NCBI GenBank assembly: GCA_900545995.1
Contig: URBM01000087.1
Span: forward strand, 1 to 8,194
Direction: 5' to 3'
DNA length: 8,194 bases
From: an uncultured Collinsella sp.
GTDB lineage: Bacteria; Actinomycetota; Coriobacteriia; Coriobacteriales; Coriobacteriaceae
The position numbers were made by a program, and so were the translations under genes. The notes below the pieces were generated by a model. It made no database searches and was not told the DNA's origin. It saw only the letters and a list, made by a program, of their open reading frames with translations. This document shows positions 6,605 through 8,194 of this stretch, in pieces. The stretch's first letter is position 1. Each line of letters begins with the position of its first letter.

Positions 6605-7447
6605 CTAACCCAGCAGCTTATCCAGCGCCACTGCAATACCATCTTCGTTGTTATTGGCGGTCACCATCTGGGCCACGGCCTTAACCTCATCGACGGCGTT
6701 GTCCATGGCAACACCGGTGCCGGCCCACTCAATCATGGACTTGTCGTTCTGGCCGTCGCCAAACGATACGACCTCGCTGGCATCGATGCCGAGCTTGGGC
6801 AGGGCACCCTCGAGCGCATGGGCTTTGTCGATACCGGGCGCCGTGTACTCAAAGTACCAGTCGGCCGTAAACATGCCCGAAAGCGTCTGGGTAAAGGGCG
6901 CATACATCTCCTCGTAATGCGCCTGCAGGTAGGCCGGATCGCCCGCAGTGAGTAGCTTGTCCACGGGATAAGCATCAGCGACCTCATGCAGGCTCTCCAC
7001 CTCGCGAATCTTAAGATCGCACGCGTCGCGCTCATACTTGACGATATTCTTCTGCGAGCCGTCAGGCAGCGTGATCATGCAATGGTACGAGTCCTCGACA
7101 TGCAAATCACGACCGAGCGAAATCATAGGGATCACGTCAAAATTACGCAGGTGATCAATCAGGCGATGCAATTCGTCGGCAGGCATAGCCTGGTCAAAAA
7201 GAACCTCATCGGTCTGAGCGTCGACCACATGCGCGCCATTAAAGGCAACTAGCAGACCGTCATGGTTTTGAAGGTCGAGCTCCTGCGCCAAGGCGTGCAG
7301 CCCCCATGCGGGACGACCCGAAGCCAAGATGAGCTTAATGCCCGACTCCTGCGCCGCGAGCAGCTTCTCGCGCGTACGCGGGCTAATGACCTTTTGATCG
7401 TTGGTGAGCGTACCGTCGATATCCATTGCGATGGCTTTGATTGCCAT
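6605..7447 (-). CDS. Cof-type HAD-IIB family phosphatase
   Basis: The 280-residue product is a typical Cof/YidA-type HAD phosphatase of the cytoplasm, a family acting on sugar phosphates, pyridoxal phosphate and similar small phosphoesters. Motif I is MDIDGTL with Asp9 and Asp11. Motif II is LASGRP with Ser43. The C2B cap lies between, roughly residues 85-195. Lys208 in GIDKAHAL is motif III, and GDGQND (230-235) supplies Asp231, Asn234 and Asp235. The closing TANNNEDGIAVAL (263-275) is the usual family tail. The ATG at 7447 follows AAGGAGG by 5 nt. It is first in its transcription unit, with a terminator behind it. Substrate cannot be assigned: members are promiscuous and sequence does not separate them. 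Confidence 0.88.
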   Translation of the reverse strand: MAIKAIAMDIDGTLTNDQKVISPRTREKLLAAQESGIKLILASGRPAWGLHALAQELDLQNHDGLLVAFNGAHVVDAQTDEVLFDQAMPADELHRLIDHLRNFDVIPMISLGRDLHVEDSYHCMITLPDGSQKNIVKYERDACDLKIREVESLHEVADAYPVDKLLTAGDPAYLQAHYEEMYAPFTQTLSGMFTADWYFEYTAPGIDKAHALEGALPKLGIDASEVVSFGDGQNDKSMIEWAGTGVAMDNAVDEVKAVAQMVTANNNEDGIAVALDKLLG

Positions 7448-7480
7448 ATGTGCCTCCTTGCATCGTTTTTATCGCCCACT

Positions 7481-7486
7481 ATCTTA
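7481..7486 (-). promoter_or_regulatory. Candidate -10 element for the Cof-type phosphatase gene
   Basis: TAAGAT on the minus strand lies 33 bp before the ATG at 7447. No convincing -35 hexamer is visible 16-18 bp upstream, so this rests on the -10 match and position only. Confidence 0.25.
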
Positions 7487-7564
7487 TCCGAGCCGGGCAC
7501 GTTCGCACAGCGCGCGTATGACGGTTGCAAAACCACCCCATTTGAAACAAAGGCAAAAAAGTAC

Positions 7565-7591
7565 TTGTAAAGACGCGTTCCGACATATAAG
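7565..7591 (+). promoter_or_regulatory. Candidate promoter reading toward the right-edge gene
   Basis: TTGTAA (7565-7570) and TATAAG (7586-7591) on the plus strand are 15 bp apart, shorter than ideal, in an AT-rich patch. It would give a leader of about 340 nt before the ATG at 7936. Confidence 0.25.
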
Positions 7592-7601
7592 TTGATAAAA
7601 G

Positions 7602-7618
7602 ACCGCCGTTGCGGTTTT
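7602..7618. other. Small symmetric hairpin with flanking A and T runs
   Basis: ACCGC-CGTT-GCGGT is followed by TTT and preceded by AAA plus one G, so it looks like a weak terminator on both strands. No gene ends here, since flanking genes diverge. It might attenuate a plus-strand leader transcript starting just upstream, or end a small unrecognised RNA. Confidence 0.25.
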
Positions 7619-7854
7619 AAGTAGATCGAGCATATGAAGTTTGAGTTTTAGCGTGTAAGAGAAAGAAGATCGGCAAAGTACAACCCCAAACGCAATGACA
7701 ACTTAATGAGGTAACTGCCACATGCGAGGCACCCAGGGCATTGCTGTCTCGATTTTGAGCACGATGCCTTCCGCCTTGCATGGGCCGTTCCATCCCGCCC
7801 CTGCAGCAACTGCCTCACGGGCTCATTGAAAACCGCATAGCACCCCAACGTCAG

Positions 7855-7919
7855 CACATCACCCACGGCAAGCACATCACTCACGACAACCAACACATCA
7901 ACAAACAGCACGAACATCA
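7855..7919 (+). repeat. Degenerate CA-rich tandem repeat in the leader of the right-edge gene
   Basis: CACATCA occurs at 7855, 7873 and 7894, with AACATCA at 7913: four copies at 18, 21 and 19 bp spacing. The 70 bp from 7851 hold about 27 C but only 7 G. On RNA this would be unstructured and C-rich. Confidence 0.55.
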
Positions 7920-7935
7920 ACCGATTGGAGAAGCT

Positions 7936-8194
7936 ATGACAAACCACCACGCTGAAGACGGCGATAAGAAAAGCATACTTGATGCCCGCATTGAGCGAGC
8001 ATATGCAAACGAATATGACGCCGCCTTTGCCGCCGCGACCATCAAGAACTACGCGTCGCTACCGCTCGCGACGATCTTGGCCGACCACCCTCAACTGCTG
8101 AAGCGCTGCACAAAGATCATGGGCGACCCCGACATTCGCAAGCTGACAGACCCCTATGCCCCAAAACGCGACAACGATTCGTACGTTCTTACCG
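7936..8194 (+). CDS. Unrecognised protein, N-terminal part only (runs off right edge)
   Basis: Eighty-six codons are visible and stay open to the window end. The ATG at 7936 has GGAG 5 nt upstream, the only good ribosome site in this region. The protein starts MTNHHAEDGDKKS, a polar and acidic beginning without a signal peptide. It continues with an Ala-rich probable helix (about 15-37) and a mixed segment containing LATILADHPQLLKRC (45-59) and DPYAPKRD (73-80). No membrane segment or familiar motif is visible, so I do not assign a family or function. It is the only plus-strand gene and diverges from the phosphatase block, so it is probably unrelated to the catabolic operon. An in-frame His-rich extension upstream exists but is probably untranslated. 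Confidence 0.6.
   Translation, partial: MTNHHAEDGDKKSILDARIERAYANEYDAAFAAATIKNYASLPLATILADHPQLLKRCTKIMGDPDIRKLTDPYAPKRDNDSYVLT

Larger units (their letters stand above)
7448..7935. other. Long divergent intergenic region (488 bp)
   Basis: I see no gene with a credible ribosome site here. It holds the two candidate promoters, the small hairpin near 7610, an imperfect stem with GGCAT at 7737-7741 and ATGCC at 7764-7768, and a CA-rich repeat leader from about 7850. No tRNA, T-box or known riboswitch signature was recognised. A plus-strand frame is open from 7759 into the downstream gene, but its upstream ATG at 7780 lacks a ribosome site. Confidence 0.6.

Noticed and set aside
7680..7850. Possible riboswitch or T-box leader
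   Set aside because: I looked for T-box, cobalamin and similar conserved boxes and found none; only a short imperfect stem near 7737-7768 is visible.
7600..7935. Possible CRISPR array or leader
   Set aside because: The CACATCA copies are only 7 bp, degenerate and without 30-bp spacers, and no cas gene is present.
7648..7950. Minus-strand open frame of 100 codons, Val/Leu-rich N-terminus
   Set aside because: The hydrophobic start is the reverse translation of the CA repeats, its GTG start lacks a ribosome site, and it overlaps the plus-strand gene start.

Overview
The window looks like a chromosomal stretch from a high-GC, gut-associated actinobacterium. Gene style, strong GGAGG ribosome sites and the mix of families suggest Coriobacteriia, possibly Collinsella. 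That is an impression from reading, not a database result. Seven genes lie on the minus strand and one begins on the plus strand at the right edge. There are no rRNA, tRNA, CRISPR or insertion-sequence features.

Right to centre, positions 8194 down to 5881: an unrecognised plus-strand gene starts at 7936 and runs off the window. It is separated from the rest by a 488-bp divergent intergenic region with a CA-rich, G-poor tandem-repeat leader. Going left on the minus strand come a Cof-type HAD phosphatase (6605-7447) followed by a terminator hairpin, then a beta-phosphoglucomutase-like HAD hydrolase (5881-6540) with a GTG start.

Centre to left, positions 5730 down to 1: this is the interesting part, a catabolic locus. 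A GntR/HutC-type regulator with a UTRA domain (4987-5730) ends in a 15-bp perfect hairpin. A promoter region rich in dyads and GAACG pentamers follows. The operon then encodes a YfcC/DcuC-type membrane transporter (3305-4768), a family-3 amidohydrolase with an altered metal motif (1712-3295), a FrlC-like TIM-barrel epimerase (859-1710) and a FrlB/FraB-like SIS-domain deglycase (796 to beyond the left edge). The first three operon genes are tightly coupled (gaps of 9 and 1 bp). The deglycase follows after 62 bp.

The combination resembles the fructoselysine (frl) and fructose-asparagine (fra) Amadori-compound pathways: regulator, epimerase and deglycase are present. The usual transporter is replaced by a YfcC-type carrier, and an amidohydrolase is added. 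The deglycase keeps the Glu/His pair reported as catalytic in FraB and FrlB. No sugar kinase is visible; if the scheme is right, one should lie just left of the window or elsewhere. My working model is uptake of a glycated, possibly N-acylated or peptide-linked amine, hydrolysis by the amidohydrolase, epimerisation, phosphorylation and deglycation to glucose 6-phosphate plus a free amine. The substrate is not determined by the sequence.
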